A stretch of DNA of 64,000 nt from Pectobacterium araliae (lineage in GTDB: Bacteria; Pseudomonadota; Gammaproteobacteria; Enterobacterales; Enterobacteriaceae): contig NZ_AP028908.1 of the NCBI RefSeq assembly GCF_037076465.1, positions 3,782,001 to 3,846,000 of the forward strand, in the 5' to 3' direction. This document shows, piece after piece, positions 11,198-20,003 of the stretch. Position 1 is the stretch's first letter; the number at the start of each line of letters is the position of its first letter. A model generated the notes under the pieces. It saw only the letters and a program-made list of their open reading frames with translations, did not search any database and was not told where the DNA came from. Made by a program: the position numbers and the translations under genes.

Positions 11198-12211
11198 TCA
11201 CACCGCGGGCAATTCAGCCAGTGGCCAGCGTGGCCGAACAGATACGCCAAGCGTCTGGCTCGCACCATGAACCAGACGCACGCTGCCCGCATAGGCAATC
11301 ATCGCACCGTTATCTGTGCAAAACTCGGGACGCGCATAAAACACTTCACCACCGCGTTTCGCCATCACCTCGCCTAGACGCTGGCGTAATGAACGGTTGG
11401 CACTTACGCCCCCCGCCATAACCAGCCGCTTAAAACCGGTATCATCCAACGCACGACGACATTTGATGGCCAGCGTATCCACGACAGCATCCTCAAACGC
11501 ACGTGCAATATCAGCACGCGTCTGCTCATCATCACCATTGCTACGAATTGTATTAGCAGCAAACGTTTTTAGGCCAGAGAAGCTGAAATCCAACCCCGGC
11601 CGATCGGTCATCGGGCGCGGAAACGTAAAGCGATGAGGATCGCCCGCCTGTGCCATTTTCGACAGCATCGGCCCCCCCGGATAGTCCAATCCCAGTAATT
11701 TGGCGGTTTTATCAAACGCTTCACCCGCTGCATCGTCAACCGATTCACCCAGCAAACGGTATTCACCAATCCCCGTCACGCTGATGAGCTGCGTATGACC
11801 GCCAGACACTAACAACGCAACAAAGGGAAATGCAGGTGGGTTATCTTCCAACATCGGGGCCAGCAAATGCCCTTCCATGTGATGCACAGGAATCGCCGGT
11901 ACGCCCCAAGCGAAGGCCAGAGCACGGCCGACAGTCGCGCCCACCAATAATGCGCCAACTAAGCCAGGCCCAGCGGTATAAGCCACGCCATCAATATCAC
12001 CGGCCTGCAACCCAGCTTCACGCAGCGCCGCCTGAATTAACGGAACCGTTTTACGCACGTGGTCACGTGAGGCTAGCTCAGGCACGACGCCACCGTAGTC
12101 AGCGTGCAATTTGATCTGGCTGTATAATTGATTGGCGAGCAAACCCGTTGCCGTGTCATAAATGGCCACACCCGTTTCATCACAGGATGTTTCGATACCC
12201 AATACGCGCAT
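11198..12211 (-). CDS. tsaD: tRNA threonylcarbamoyladenosine synthase subunit TsaD
   Basis: Kae1/TsaD ATPase-fold protein that, with TsaB and TsaE, transfers threonylcarbamoyl to A37 of ANN-reading tRNAs. The 337-aa product begins [16 protein letters not shown] and has the metal-binding HHMEGH with His111 and His115, LVSGGHTQL, and the C-terminal [10 protein letters not shown]. Length matches E. coli TsaD (older names ygjD, gcp). It is divergent from rpsU, the normal enterobacterial arrangement. Confidence 0.98.
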   Translation of the reverse strand: MRVLGIETSCDETGVAIYDTATGLLANQLYSQIKLHADYGGVVPELASRDHVRKTVPLIQAALREAGLQAGDIDGVAYTAGPGLVGALLVGATVGRALAFAWGVPAIPVHHMEGHLLAPMLEDNPPAFPFVALLVSGGHTQLISVTGIGEYRLLGESVDDAAGEAFDKTAKLLGLDYPGGPMLSKMAQAGDPHRFTFPRPMTDRPGLDFSFSGLKTFAANTIRSNGDDEQTRADIARAFEDAVVDTLAIKCRRALDDTGFKRLVMAGGVSANRSLRQRLGEVMAKRGGEVFYARPEFCTDNGAMIAYAGSVRLVHGASQTLGVSVRPRWPLAELPAV

Positions 12212-12341
12212 TACTGTTCCTACCTTGACGACGATACAAGCACGCGTTAAATGCTGCTTGCTTCAAACTGTGGGTAGTCTACCATAAGCGGCCTGATTTC
12301 TGCGCTGGCCTTGGTTGCGCGTTTTATGATCACCGCGATGC

Positions 12342-12371
12342 TTTACAAAGGCGTCACGTTTGCAGTAGAAT
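12342..12371 (+). promoter_or_regulatory. Candidate rpsU-dnaG-rpoD promoter
   Basis: TTTACA (12342-12347) and TAGAAT (12366-12371) are 18 bp apart and 68 bp upstream of rpsU. The position agrees with the main promoter of the macromolecular synthesis operon. The assignment is by motif only. Confidence 0.6.
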
Positions 12372-12426
12372 TCCGCACCATTTTGAAAAGGCTGGCACAA
12401 GGCCAGCGGCAAACCGAATTTATTAA

Positions 12427-12654
<228 letters not shown>

Positions 12655-12717
12655 TTTTCAGGAGGGTTTCCCTCCAACGCGTGATTAATCCGCAGACTTA
12701 GCAGTTGCATACGTAAG

Positions 12718-12757
12718 GCCGTGCTTTCCGAAAGGAAGCGCGGCTTGTTGTCGTTTA
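12718..12757 (+). terminator. Internal terminator between rpsU and dnaG
   Basis: A GC-rich stem (GCCGTGCTT...CC at 12718-12729 with GGAAGCGCGGC at 12734-12744) closes on a GAAA tetraloop and is followed by the U-rich TTGTTGTCGTTT. It matches the position of the operon's known internal terminator T1, which keeps DnaG levels well below S21. Confidence 0.75.
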
Positions 12758-12808
12758 TAAGCTATATCCAATGTAACCACCTTACAGAAGGATATACACC
12801 AGGGGCTT

Positions 12809-14563
12809 ATGGCTGGACGAATCCCACGCGTATTTATTAATGACCTGCTGGCTCGCACCGACATCGTCGATCTCATTGACGCGCGCGTCAAACTGAAAAA
12901 GCAGGGCAAAAACTACCATGCGTGCTGTCCGTTCCATCACGAGAAAACCCCCTCATTCACTGTAAACGGTGACAAACAGTTCTATCACTGTTTTGGCTGT
13001 GGCGCACATGGCAACGCCATAGACTTTTTGATGAATTACGATCGTCTCGAATTCGTTGAAACCATTGAAGAACTAGCTACCCAATACGGCCTCGACGTGC
13101 CTTATGAAAGCGGTACAGGCCCAACCCAGTTAGAGCGTCACCAACGGCAAAGTCTGTACAAATTGATGGGACAGCTCAGCGGGTTCTATCAACAAGCGCT
13201 AAGCCAATCCGTCGGTACACCAGCGTTACAGTACCTGCAACAGCGCGGTTTAAGCGCAGAAGTGATCAGTCATTTTGCAATTGGCTTCGCCCCGCCCGGC
13301 TGGGATAACGTTTTAAAGCGCTTTGGCCGTAATAATGACGACCGCAGTACATTGAACGATGCTGGCATGCTGGTGACTAACGATCAGGGTCGCATGTATG
13401 ACCGCTTCCGCGAGCGTGTCATGTTCCCTATCCGCGACAAGCGGGGTCGAGTGATCGCCTTTGGCGGACGTGTATTAGGCGACGGTACGCCAAAGTATCT
13501 TAACTCGCCGGAAACAGAGATTTTTCATAAAGGTCGCCAGTTATACGGCCTGTATGAAGCGCAGCAGAGCCATACAGACCTCAAACGACTCTTGGTTGTT
13601 GAGGGCTATATGGATGTGGTGGCACTGGCGCAGTTTGGTATTGATTATGCGGTGGCGTCGCTGGGGACTTCCACGACCGCCGATCACATTCAGTTACTAT
13701 TTCGCGCCACAGACCAGGTGGTGTGTTGTTACGACGGAGACCGTGCCGGACGCGAAGCGGCATGGCGCGCGCTGGAAACTGCGCTACCCTATTTGAATGA
13801 TGGTCGTCAGCTACGCTTTATGTTCCTGCCGGACGGTGAAGACCCCGACACGCTGGTGCGTAAAGAGGGCAAAGCAGCTTTTGAACAGCGCATGGAACAC
13901 GCTCTACCACTGTCACAGTTCCTGTTCGAGACACTGCAACAGCAGGTGGATATGAGTTCACCCGATGGCCGGACCAAGCTCAGCACGCTGGTGCTGCCGC
14001 TGATAGGCCAGGTGCCGGGAGAAACGCTGCGGCTGTATTTACGCCAGCAGCTCGGTAACAAGCTAGGGATTTTGGACGACAGCCAGTTGGACAGACTGCT
14101 CCCAAAAGTGGCAGAGCAGACTCAGTCCTACCAGCCGCCGCAACTAAAAGTCACAACTATGCGTATACTTGTAGGACTTTTAGTACAAAACCCAAGACTG
14201 GCGACAGAGGTGCCTGACCTCACGCTGGAAGACATTGAAGAAGACAAAGTGGCTGGCTTATCGCTGTTTCAGGATTTGGTAAAAACCTGCAACGCCAGCC
14301 CAGGAATGAATATGGGTCTGCTGTTGGAAAAATATCGCGACAGCAAATACCGTAAGCAGCTTGAAACCATGGCGTCATGGAACCATATGATCGTAGAAGA
14401 AGAGCTCGACGAGAAGTTCAGAATCAGTCTGGCAGAGCTCTACGATCAGTTATTGAACCAGCGATTAGATATTTTGATAGCCCGTGACAGAACGCATGGG
14501 CTCAACGCCAAAGAGAAAAAAGAGCTTTGGTCGTTGCAACTGGCATTGACCAGAAAACACTGA
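12809..14563 (+). CDS. dnaG: DNA primase DnaG
   Basis: Makes RNA primers at the replication fork. The 584-aa product has an N-terminal CHC2 zinc finger with Cys40, His43, Cys61 and Cys64 (CCPFHHEKTPSF ... YHCFGCGAHG), a TOPRIM catalytic core (VVEGYMDVVALAQFG around 266-280 and CYDGDRAGREAA around 308-319), and a C-terminal DnaB-interacting region. Slightly longer than E. coli DnaG (581). The ATG is preceded by AGAAGGATATACACC. Confidence 0.98.
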   Translation: MAGRIPRVFINDLLARTDIVDLIDARVKLKKQGKNYHACCPFHHEKTPSFTVNGDKQFYHCFGCGAHGNAIDFLMNYDRLEFVETIEELATQYGLDVPYESGTGPTQLERHQRQSLYKLMGQLSGFYQQALSQSVGTPALQYLQQRGLSAEVISHFAIGFAPPGWDNVLKRFGRNNDDRSTLNDAGMLVTNDQGRMYDRFRERVMFPIRDKRGRVIAFGGRVLGDGTPKYLNSPETEIFHKGRQLYGLYEAQQSHTDLKRLLVVEGYMDVVALAQFGIDYAVASLGTSTTADHIQLLFRATDQVVCCYDGDRAGREAAWRALETALPYLNDGRQLRFMFLPDGEDPDTLVRKEGKAAFEQRMEHALPLSQFLFETLQQQVDMSSPDGRTKLSTLVLPLIGQVPGETLRLYLRQQLGNKLGILDDSQLDRLLPKVAEQTQSYQPPQLKVTTMRILVGLLVQNPRLATEVPDLTLEDIEEDKVAGLSLFQDLVKTCNASPGMNMGLLLEKYRDSKYRKQLETMASWNHMIVEEELDEKFRISLAELYDQLLNQRLDILIARDRTHGLNAKEKKELWSLQLALTRKH

Positions 14564-14716
14564 ACAGAGGCTTAATTGCCGATAAATAGCAGGGTCGAGC
14601 CCTGCAAAGAGCCGCTACAGGGGCTGCGGCGATAATAAAAATACCCCTAATGCTATTGTTAGCGAACTACGCTGACCGACACCAACCCAAATACTCTGAA
14701 GTGTGGATACCGTCTT

Positions 14717-16549
14717 ATGGAGCAAAACCCGCAGTCACAGCTGAAACTGCTTGTCACCCGTGGTAAGGAGCAAGGCTACCTGACCTATGCTGAGGTCAAT
14801 GACCATCTGCCGGAAGATATCATCGACTCGGATCAGATCGAAGATATCATCCAGATGATTAACGACATGGGCATTCAGGTGATGGAAGAAGCCCCAGATG
14901 CTGACGATCTGTTGCTGGCCGAAAACACCAATGATGCCGATGAAGATGCGGCAGAGGCTGCTGCGCAGGTTCTATCCAGCGTTGAATCGGAAATTGGTCG
15001 TACTACCGATCCGGTTCGCATGTACATGCGTGAAATGGGTACCGTTGAGCTGTTGACGCGTGAAGGCGAGATCGATATCGCCAAACGTATTGAAGACGGT
15101 ATTAACCAGGTTCAGTGCTCTGTTGCCGAGTATCCTGAAGCCATTACTTACCTGCTGGAACAGTATGACCGTGTCGAAGCGGGCGAAAGCCGCCTGTCCG
15201 ATCTGATCACCGGCTTCGTCGATCCTAATGCGGAAGAGGACATTGCGCCTACCGCGACTCACGTTGGTTCCGAACTTTCGACCGAAGAAATGGACGATGA
15301 GGACGAGGAAGAAGACGAGGAAGAAGAAGACGACAACAGTATCGATCCTGAACTGGCGCGTGAAAAGTTCACCGAACTGCGTGAGCAATATGAAACGACC
15401 CGTCAGGTTATCAAAGCCCACGGTCGTAGCCATGCGCTGGCAGCACAGGAAATCCTGAATCTGTCCGAAGTGTTCAAGCAGTTCCGTCTGGTGCCGAAAC
15501 AGTTCGATTTACTGGTTAACAGCATGCGCTCCATGATGGATCGCGTCCGTACTCAGGAACGTTTGATCATTAAGCTTTGCGTTGAGCAGTGCAAAATGCC
15601 GAAGAAAAACTTCGTCACGATGTTCACTGGCAATGAAACCAACAACACCTGGTTTTCCGCAGCCGTCGCAATGGGCAAACCTTGGTCTGAAAAGCTGAAT
15701 GATGTTGAAGAAGACGTCACCCGTAGCCTGCAAAAGCTACAGCAGATCGAAGAAGAAACCGGTCTGACGATCGAACAAGTTAAAGACATCAACCGCCGTA
15801 TGTCGATTGGTGAAGCGAAAGCTCGCCGTGCTAAGAAAGAAATGGTGGAAGCCAACTTGCGTCTGGTTATTTCTATCGCGAAGAAATACACCAACCGCGG
15901 TTTGCAGTTCCTCGACCTGATTCAGGAAGGCAACATCGGTCTGATGAAAGCGGTAGATAAGTTCGAATATCGCCGTGGTTACAAATTCTCGACGTATGCC
16001 ACTTGGTGGATCCGTCAGGCGATCACCCGTTCTATCGCCGATCAGGCGCGTACCATCCGTATTCCTGTACACATGATTGAGACGATCAACAAACTGAACC
16101 GTATCTCTCGTCAGATGTTGCAGGAAATGGGTCGCGAGCCGACGCCGGAAGAGCTGGCTGAGCGTATGCTGATGCCAGAAGACAAGATCCGTAAAGTGCT
16201 GAAAATCGCGAAAGAGCCGATTTCAATGGAAACCCCAATTGGTGATGATGAAGATTCACATCTGGGCGATTTCATCGAAGATACGACGCTGGAGCTGCCG
16301 CTGGATTCCGCGACGTCGGAAAGCCTGCGTTCGGCGACACACGACGTATTGGCTGGCCTGACTGCGCGTGAAGCGAAAGTCCTGCGTATGCGTTTCGGTA
16401 TCGATATGAACACCGACCATACGCTGGAAGAAGTGGGTAAACAGTTTGATGTTACGCGTGAACGTATTCGTCAGATCGAAGCGAAAGCGCTGCGTAAACT
16501 GCGCCACCCAAGCCGTTCCGAAGTGCTGCGTAGCTTCCTGGATGATTAA
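14717..16549 (+). CDS. rpoD: RNA polymerase sigma-70 factor RpoD
   Basis: Housekeeping sigma factor. The 610-aa product has region 1.1 at the N-terminus, region 1.2 ([16 protein letters not shown], around 96-111), a non-conserved insert with a very acidic stretch (residues about 190-210), regions 2.1-2.4 (RFIDLIQEG-like [21 protein letters not shown] then [10 protein letters not shown]), region 3, and region 4.2 with the HTH ([20 protein letters not shown]). Third gene of the macromolecular synthesis operon; strong terminator follows. Confidence 0.99.
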   Translation: MEQNPQSQLKLLVTRGKEQGYLTYAEVNDHLPEDIIDSDQIEDIIQMINDMGIQVMEEAPDADDLLLAENTNDADEDAAEAAAQVLSSVESEIGRTTDPVRMYMREMGTVELLTREGEIDIAKRIEDGINQVQCSVAEYPEAITYLLEQYDRVEAGESRLSDLITGFVDPNAEEDIAPTATHVGSELSTEEMDDEDEEEDEEEEDDNSIDPELAREKFTELREQYETTRQVIKAHGRSHALAAQEILNLSEVFKQFRLVPKQFDLLVNSMRSMMDRVRTQERLIIKLCVEQCKMPKKNFVTMFTGNETNNTWFSAAVAMGKPWSEKLNDVEEDVTRSLQKLQQIEEETGLTIEQVKDINRRMSIGEAKARRAKKEMVEANLRLVISIAKKYTNRGLQFLDLIQEGNIGLMKAVDKFEYRRGYKFSTYATWWIRQAITRSIADQARTIRIPVHMIETINKLNRISRQMLQEMGREPTPEELAERMLMPEDKIRKVLKIAKEPISMETPIGDDEDSHLGDFIEDTTLELPLDSATSESLRSATHDVLAGLTAREAKVLRMRFGIDMNTDHTLEEVGKQFDVTRERIRQIEAKALRKLRHPSRSEVLRSFLDD

Positions 16550-16576
16550 TTCATTCCTTAGCTAATCCACACGATA

Positions 16577-16608
16577 AATAACCTCGGTTCGCCGGGGTTA
16601 TTTTTTGT
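16577..16608 (+). terminator. rpoD intrinsic terminator
   Basis: AATAACCTCGG (16577-16587), TTCG tetraloop, CCGGGGTTATT (16592-16602), followed by a T-run. The stem is 11 bp with one G-U pair, and the UUCG loop is unusually stable. Confidence 0.93.
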
Positions 16609-16631
16609 CTGTCAGAACCCCCAGATTGGAT

Positions 16632-17135
16632 TTATGCCTTATCCTGCAACGCCAGATGCAGCTCCTGATAAGACGCCACCAGCGATTCCAGCGTCGCACG
16701 ATTCAGTCCACTAGGATTCGGCAACACCCAAACCTGCGTCTCGCCAATGCGCAACTCCTGACGCCCCCACGAAACCTTCTTGATACCAAACGCCTGACTG
16801 AACGCCTGCTTACCCAGCACGGCCAGCGCACGCGGCTGATAGCGCTCCATCTTCTCAACAATCGCATTCCCGCCTTGCAGCAGCTCATCTCGACCCAGCT
16901 CGGTTGCCTCGACCGTTGGACGCTCCACCAACATGGTGATACCGCACCCCGTGTCAAGCAGATGCTGTTCTTCCGCAGGTGTCAGCAAGCGTTCAGTAAA
17001 GCCTGCTTGATAAATCACTTTCCAGAAGCGATTACTGGGATTAGCAAAGTGGTAGCCGTGATGCGCCGTCGACAGCCCGGGGTTAATGCCGCAGAAAACC
17101 ACCTGAAGATGCATGGCCAGAATATCGGTAATCAT
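16632..17135 (-). CDS. mug: G/U mismatch-specific DNA glycosylase Mug
   Basis: Base-excision repair enzyme that removes uracil or ethenocytosine opposite G. The 167-aa product has the family motifs GINPGLSTA (around residues 17-25) and NPSGLNR (around 140-146). It converges on rpoD and is followed across the intergenic by ileX, as in E. coli. Confidence 0.95.
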   Translation of the reverse strand: MITDILAMHLQVVFCGINPGLSTAHHGYHFANPSNRFWKVIYQAGFTERLLTPAEEQHLLDTGCGITMLVERPTVEATELGRDELLQGGNAIVEKMERYQPRALAVLGKQAFSQAFGIKKVSWGRQELRIGETQVWVLPNPSGLNRATLESLVASYQELHLALQDKA

Positions 17136-17257
17136 GTCTTTCCCTACTGCCGTTGACTACAGCCATCGTAAATTCTGATAAGAATAACAACAAGCTATCT
17201 TGAGTATAAAACCACCACCCGGTAGATAGGCTATAGACCTTCCCCCACACATTACCG

Positions 17258-17263
17258 TATAAT
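17258..17263 (+). promoter_or_regulatory. ileX promoter -10
   Basis: Perfect TATAAT 12 bp upstream of the tRNA 5' end, with a weak -35 (TAGACC, 17234-17239) at 18 bp spacing. The TSS would fall a few bases before the mature tRNA. Confidence 0.65.
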
Positions 17264-17275
17264 CACCGCCCATTC

Positions 17276-17351
17276 GGCCCCTTAGCTCAGTGGTTAGAGC
17301 AGGCGACTCATAATCGCTTGGTCGCTGGTTCAAGTCCAGCAGGGGCCACCA
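17276..17351 (+). tRNA. ileX: tRNA-Ile2 (CAU anticodon)
   Basis: 76 nt including the encoded CCA. Acceptor GGCCCCT pairs with AGGGGCC, the D-arm is TTAGCTCAGTGGTTAGAGC, and the T-arm is GCTGGTTCAAGTCCAGC. The anticodon is CAU in CTCATAA. Sequence and position next to mug match E. coli ileX, whose C34 is converted to lysidine to read AUA, so this is not a methionine tRNA. Its 3' 46 nt are the attachment core of the island. Confidence 0.96.
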
Positions 17352-17353
17352 AA
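17306..17353 (+). repeat. attL, 48-bp direct repeat
   Basis: The 48 bp from ACTCATAATC through the tRNA CCA and two further A residues recur exactly at 36026-36073. The copy here completes a functional ileX, so it is the tRNA-side junction. It marks site-specific integration by the tyrosine recombinase at 34416-35843. Confidence 0.96.
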
Positions 17354-17359
17354 CATATC

Positions 17360-17396
17360 AAGGAGTTACGTTAATAGCGTGACTCCTTTGTTTTTT
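17360..17396 (+). terminator. Island-borne terminator behind ileX
   Basis: AAGGAGTTACG, loop TTAATAG, CGTGACTCCTT (11 bp with one G-U), then TGTTTTTT. It replaces the chromosomal ileX terminator, now found beyond attR (36077-36112), and shares that one's loop and outer stem. Confidence 0.9.
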
Positions 17397-17398
17397 CG

Positions 17399-17419
17399 GG
17401 GATACTTATGGGATACCTC
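17399..17419 (+). repeat. Candidate integrase arm site, left end
   Basis: Two tandem copies of GGGATACYT separated by 2 bp. The same 21 bp recurs at 35900-35920, and an inverted copy lies at 35860-35868. Position just inside both att cores suits arm-type binding by the integrase or a directionality factor. Confidence 0.65.
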
Positions 17420-17610
17420 GTAACAGTAACCGTAGGTATTAAAATGGCTAGGTGACCGAATTGCCGCACTATTACCATGTTTACGGCTGTGGTCTTTAGC
17501 ATAAATACGGCATGAATTAATAAAAACTCACAACATATTGTTTTTAATTACTTTTATAAGAAATAACAGGCTTTTTTTTATAATATAAATACACTGGTTA
17601 CTGAACAATA

Positions 17611-17642
17611 AAAAAAGCACCAGTACGGCACGGTGCTTTTTT
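17611..17642. terminator. Bidirectional terminator behind the YoaC-like gene
   Basis: AAAAAAGCACC (17611-17621) pairs with GGTGCTTTTTT (17632-17642) over a 10-nt loop. Read on the minus strand it ends the YoaC-like gene with a T-run; the symmetry makes it work in both directions. Confidence 0.85.
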
Positions 17643-17666
17643 GTTAAAACGCTTATTTTGATGAAG

Positions 17667-17969
17667 TCACTCGATGAGTGCTCGAAGTTCTTCCTGCATA
17701 TTTTCAGAAAAATAGCCAGGGTGCTTAACTATTACACGACCACCAGAAGCAACTTTATCAGCCCACTCAGCCATCTTCTTCGTAAATCCTGAATCCCATC
17801 CATTTTGAACGCCACGAGCATAGATAGCGTCAGCACTGATAGGGTTATCCACACCTTTAAGGTATTTGAACATCTCTTTGGCACGGCTTTCATCCATAGG
17901 ATGTGGAGCTGATGTCGAAGTGTTCATGCTGCTTATATAGTCGAGAGCTTTATCAATGATTGCTGACAT
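17667..17969 (-). CDS. YoaC-like DUF1889 family protein
   Basis: 100-aa cytoplasmic protein from ATG 17969 (MSAIIDKALDYISSMN). It resembles recalled E. coli YoaC (DUF1889) along its whole length: IDKALD at the start, MFKYLK, GFTKKMAEWADK and YFSENMQEELRALI at the end. The function is unknown. A longer frame reaches 18155, but the extra N-terminus is low-complexity and has no good ribosome site, so the short start is chosen. It is the last gene before attL, so it may be cargo. Confidence 0.75.
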   Translation of the reverse strand: MSAIIDKALDYISSMNTSTSAPHPMDESRAKEMFKYLKGVDNPISADAIYARGVQNGWDSGFTKKMAEWADKVASGGRVIVKHPGYFSENMQEELRALIE

Positions 17970-18413
17970 CGGATTATCCTTATCTGATTTATTGTTCCGC
18001 CCCAGACTAACAAAAAATAGAGCCCAAAAGCACCAGATTGTCAGCATGATGCCGTTGTACGCATAATAACCCTGCCACCTCAACCTAGTGCCCCCCCTTC
18101 CTGCTGCATAATGCAACAATGAACTAACACCTACGTTGCAACAATCGTGACGCAACCAACTACCAGGCCAAATCTGAGATAGATTTCAGGGAACGGCCCA
18201 ACGTCACCTCTCTGTCGCTAAGTTAGTGAGTGGATAGCTTTCTTAGTATCAAAAGTTACCATCTTGATCCCGAATCGTTCCGCCCCATTGCATCGTTTGG
18301 TTGTACATTAACTGTTGGAGAATAGTATTGCGGCTTCTGATGATTTTGAGAGCCACTCATAGGCTGTCATGCTAATCAGCAAAGTGCAGGAAAAAACAAG
18401 CACTGGTGACTAT
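17970..18413. other. Non-coding stretch upstream of the YoaC-like gene
   Basis: 444 bp with no convincing gene. It holds two copies of TGCAACAAT (18112-18120 and 18137-18145), a sequence also present near 23232 in the same island. Presumably it contains the promoter of the YoaC-like gene. Confidence 0.4.
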
Positions 18414-18995
18414 CTAATTATCTTCGGCCAGAACATAAAGCATTGAAGGGACCACCTCACGTATCGCCGTTGTCTCTGTTTCATCACTCATCAGCATCAG
18501 TGTGTAATCCCGGCACTCAAATACCACGTCAGCATTGGATAGCCCAAAGGCTCCACCAGCAATAATCTCCCCAACCTCACACGCTGGCGTTTCGACGATA
18601 GACAGGCGATAGCCGCCAAACGTTACTGGCGGGTTATCAGGGCCTTCACTTAAATAGAGGCCTACAGCCTTAGCAGACAGTGCAGCACGTTCATGCCCAT
18701 CCATGCCAACCGCCTGACCAACACAATCCGCCAGGTGCCGCTTAATCTCAGTGACGCTCATTTCTACCAGATCGTTACCTGCTTTTTTCTTCTTTCTGGC
18801 CAGCACAGACTTGCTCTTGGCGTTCTGTGCTCGTGGATCATGACTGTCACGATACCGAGACAGATAAGCGTCACAAGCATCCGAATCAACCTTACCGCTA
18901 ACCCGCACAGGAAAGCCCGTTTTGCTCTCCCAGTTGTAGAATGCTCGGCGACTCATCCCGGCATGTTCAGCGTACTGGCTTACTGACATCAACAT
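18414..18995 (-). CDS. HTH protein, possibly Nu1-like small terminase
   Basis: 193 aa. The N-terminal 55 residues (SVSQYAEHAGMSRRAFYNWE then GFPVRVSGKVDSDACDAYL) look like the winged-helix DNA-binding domain of Nu1-type small terminase subunits or excisionase-like regulators. A basic segment (KSKSVLARKKKKAG) follows, then an acidic domain I do not recognise. The location beside the tail-like module fits a packaging role, because satellites often bring their own small terminase, but the family assignment is tentative. Two ATGs are usable, at 18995 or 18989. Confidence 0.45.
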   Translation of the reverse strand: MLMSVSQYAEHAGMSRRAFYNWESKTGFPVRVSGKVDSDACDAYLSRYRDSHDPRAQNAKSKSVLARKKKKAGNDLVEMSVTEIKRHLADCVGQAVGMDGHERAALSAKAVGLYLSEGPDNPPVTFGGYRLSIVETPACEVGEIIAGGAFGLSNADVVFECRDYTLMLMSDETETTAIREVVPSMLYVLAEDN

Positions 18996-19020
18996 AAAAA
19001 TATTCTCTCTGACAGGCAGA

Positions 19021-19178
19021 GTGTGAACCCTTCACACTTGTGCACACTAACATCTGCGAAGGGTTCACACTTTTTAATGAAAAGTGTGAATCAAACTGTG
19101 AAGCAAATACTGTTCTATTTCCTCGCTACGCCTTGCCACCAAGTACTTGTAACAATCCCTCAACAAAACTGTGAAGTG
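19021..19178. repeat. Cluster of GTGTGAA inverted and direct repeats
   Basis: GTGTGAACCCTTC (19021-19033) pairs with GAAGGGTTCACAC (19058-19070). TTCACACTTTT (19064-19074) also pairs with AAAAGTGTGAA downstream, so two mutually exclusive hairpins share one arm. More GTGAA-type copies continue to about 19190. It lies between the Nu1-like and tail-like genes; an operator, switchable leader or origin-like site is possible. Confidence 0.6.
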
Positions 19179-19305
19179 TAAAGTGTGAATCAAATTCAAA
19201 AGTTGATAGCTAGTGAAACAACGCGGCTCGCAATGCCCGTGCTTTACAAAAGTGCCAGGAAGGACCCATTTTTTTCTAGATGATAACCGTTGTCATTTGT
19301 TGCCA

Positions 19306-19950
19306 TCATTTCGCCGTCCTCATCGCTTCCGCTATCGCTTTACTCAACTCACCCGGCATCAATGCTGCCGCCATCGTGTTAGCTCTGTCCATGTAACCTA
19401 GGGTTGGGTTGACTTGCAGCGCGTCACCAAAACGAATCAACAGCTTTGGCGCTGGCATCTTCTGTCGAGAACGACGAGAACCATTTTGTGATCGCTTCAG
19501 CCGTTTTTTCCCTTTCTTTGTCTTCTTCGCCTTCCTGCGCTGCCATACACCGTTTACGCCACCGACCTCGCCAACAAACACATCTGGCTTGGCTTTCAGT
19601 TGCGACATCTTGTTACGCGTCAGGTTGCCGTGTTTGTTCAGCTTAATGTTTTTGGGATTGAGCAATGCCTGACTATTCAGCTTATGAACACCACCGAATT
19701 CAAATGGCTCTAAATAGCTGGCAGCAATATCGCGAACAAACACTCTGGCTTTTAAATTGTTTCTATTAGCCCCCACAGACCCTAGCGAATTGACTGTAAA
19801 CGGGGTAGGGTTTTCCAGATTCCGTTGAAATGCTGTTTTTTGCGACGCCTGAATTTTTCGTGCAACACTCGTCAATGCCTGAGCCGTGGCGAATGGAATC
19901 TGTTTCTTTATTCTTTGCAGTTGAGCCGATAACTCTTTCAAGCCAGACAT
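19306..19950 (-). CDS. Phage-like minor structural protein (unrecognised family)
   Basis: 214 aa, strongly basic in its C-terminal half (WQRRKAKKTKKGKKRLKRSQ). The N-terminal part (LKELSAQLQRIKKQIPFATAQALTSVA) resembles the start of small phage tail-completion or neck proteins that begin with an amphipathic helix. It follows the tape-measure gene by 53 bp. I can support only a phage-associated label from context and general appearance. Confidence 0.45.
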   Translation of the reverse strand: MSGLKELSAQLQRIKKQIPFATAQALTSVARKIQASQKTAFQRNLENPTPFTVNSLGSVGANRNNLKARVFVRDIAASYLEPFEFGGVHKLNSQALLNPKNIKLNKHGNLTRNKMSQLKAKPDVFVGEVGGVNGVWQRRKAKKTKKGKKRLKRSQNGSRRSRQKMPAPKLLIRFGDALQVNPTLGYMDRANTMAAALMPGELSKAIAEAMRTAK

Positions 19951-20003
19951 ATCACCACCTAAAAGTAATTAAATTTCGTCATTACCCATAATGATTTATG
20001 TAT

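Noticed and set aside
17276-17351. tRNA-Met because of the CAU anticodon
   Set aside because: The body is that of ileX (lysidine-modified tRNA-Ile2), also by location next to mug.
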